From positions 33,654 through 97,653 of the forward strand of contig CDMY01000698.1 of assembly GCA_001179505.1 (NCBI GenBank): a stretch of 64,000 bases of DNA, written 5' to 3'. The position numbers and the translations under genes are program-made. Positions within the stretch are counted from its first letter, which is position 1. Each line of letters opens with the position of its first letter. Origin of the DNA: Vitrella brassicaformis. Its lineage: Eukaryota > Sar > Vitrellaceae. Below are positions 62,761 to 64,000 of this stretch, piece after piece. A model generated the notes under the pieces. That model searched no databases and was not told the origin of the DNA. It saw only the letters and a list, made by a program, of their open reading frames with translations.

Positions 62761-64000
62761 CGAGCAGGCCGACTGACACCACGTGTGTGCGTCTGCGTGT
62801 GTGAGATAGCTCTTGTGTAGTGGCAGGTGCATGTGATTTCAGACGTCATCCTGCCTGTGTGTAGCCTAGAGGGACATGTTGACATACGGGGAGGGGGCAT
62901 GGGTGGGTGCGGTGGTGTGTTGATAGCTAGCTAGATCAGACAGACAGACAGATGGTCTGACTCAGGGCTGCCTTAGCTGTGGCGCACGTCGCCGCGCAAT
63001 GCGTGTGTGCATGTCAGCTGACTTTTAGCTTTTCTCTCCTCTTGACCTGGACGTGCTTCCTGTACCGTGTACCATTTACCATTCACAGCGTCGTGCAAGC
63101 ATTAGTTCAATGTCTCCCGTACCCACTCCCTGCCAAGCAAGGTTCAACACAGCAAAGCACCGTCCATTGCGAGCCAAGAGAAACCCCCGAAGTTGATCAG
63201 CCCAGCCCCCCGCCAACTGACCAGCCAGAAGAGCTCTCCCTTGTCATGAAGCGCAATACTCACTGTGGTCACGCACCACCTCACACGAGAAACAAAACGA
63301 GACTTGCAGCCGCCAAGATCTCCCTTCTCAGCAGACAGACGGCGCTCTGCTGGAAGCGAACACCTGCCTGCCTGCCTCCCATCCATCCATCCATCCCTCC
63401 ATCCATCTGTCCGGCGTTCTACTGCACCACAACAGCTGAATGACTGATGGGCCTTCGCTCGTGTCGCTTTGCACCCACCAGCCAGCAGCGCCAAAATGGC
63501 CAACCGAGAAAAGCGGCACGTCCCAGGGTCAGATGACAAACGTGTAGACGTGCACCGGCCAGCGACGGTGATTTGCCGGGCCGTCCACAGCCCCGCTCAC
63601 TCAGACAAGCCGGTGGCCAAAAGCCAGAGAGCAATGAAGGACAGGCAGGAAAGGCGAGAGTCGATCCCAGTGGATGGATGGACTTACCCCTTCCCACAGA
63701 GCACAGCAAGCAAATGAGGCAGCCAGCAGCCCGGCCACTCGCTTCCTTTCCCCCTTCCCCACCCATCCCCCTCTCACTGCCTCTCTCCCTCCCTCACTTA
63801 ACCAACCACCAGATCGCCCCCAAAGCCACACCAGCCAGAGTTGATCAGCCCATGCACGCCGAGTAGGCCTGCCTGCCCTGCCGCCTCGCAAACGATCGAA
63901 GGCTCACAACACTCACCACTGGAACGATACAGCGCTGGCTGGCTGGCTGTGTCATCCACTCATGGCCCAATTACTGTACTGCCCACACAACAACAATGCC
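62761..64000. other. Right-hand intergenic region
   Basis: About 1.2 kb at the window edge. It contains GACA, CCAT and CCCT microsatellites. A plus-strand reading frame with an ATG at 63496 (MANREKRHVPGSDDK) is short and unsupported, though its first part is not low complexity. It could be an exon of a gene continuing beyond the window. Nothing else seen. Confidence 0.35.

Noticed and set aside
63496-63716. Small gene near the right edge
   Set aside because: Short open frame without domain or clear splice partners; could be an exon of a gene outside the window but cannot be supported.

Overview
The window looks like nuclear DNA of an intron-dense, GC-rich alveolate alga. My best guess is a chromerid close to Vitrella brassicaformis. 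This is inferred from gene architecture and style, because no database search was possible. The support is: genes cut by many introns of about 50-120 nt, introns and spacers packed with CA/TG, CTGT and GGAT microsatellites, tightly packed genes on alternating strands, and a giant secreted G8/PA14/IPT protein. There are no bacterial-type operons, no rRNA or tRNA that I could recognise, and no CRISPR. Exon ends below come from reading splice sites and phases by eye.

Layout, left to right: (1) 209-7158 (-) one large gene with an internally duplicated ARM/HEAT-like region, a Lys-rich and a Pro-rich linker, a coiled coil and a C-terminal RING; (2) 7309-8471 (+) a MED6-like Mediator subunit with two frame irregularities; (3) 8971-10795 (-) a protein kinase; (4) 11807-13204 (-) an unrecognised signal-peptide protein; (5) 13318-14536 (+) a glutathione S-transferase; (6) 17264-18223 (-) a NYN-domain protein; (7) 18411-19992 (+) a signal-anchored protein with an 18-nt microexon; (8) 20208-23516 (-) a Sel1-repeat protein; (9) 23817-40709 (+) a fibrocystin-L-like giant with about 55 introns; (10) 41373-46436 (-) a multi-pass membrane LRR protein; (11) 46855-48890 (-) TFIIH subunit TFB4; (12) 49180-51168 (+) malate dehydrogenase with a hydrophobic leader; (13) 51895-53103 (-) a small membrane protein; (14) 53228-56000 a repeat-rich block holding a truncated kinase-like copy, followed by its longer paralogue at 56213-57894 (+); (15) 58812-60069 (-) a Pro-rich protein; (16) 60316-62760 (+) an unrecognised protein.

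The genes do not form one pathway. Two belong to the general RNA polymerase II machinery (MED6, TFB4). The most distinctive features are six head-to-head gene pairs separated by only about 110-300 bp, a candidate shared promoter element (core AGCTCGCA) close upstream of several start codons, introns whose CA-rich and TG-rich halves could pair, a GC-AG intron conserved in both kinase-like paralogues, and a local set of direct repeats around the decayed kinase copy.
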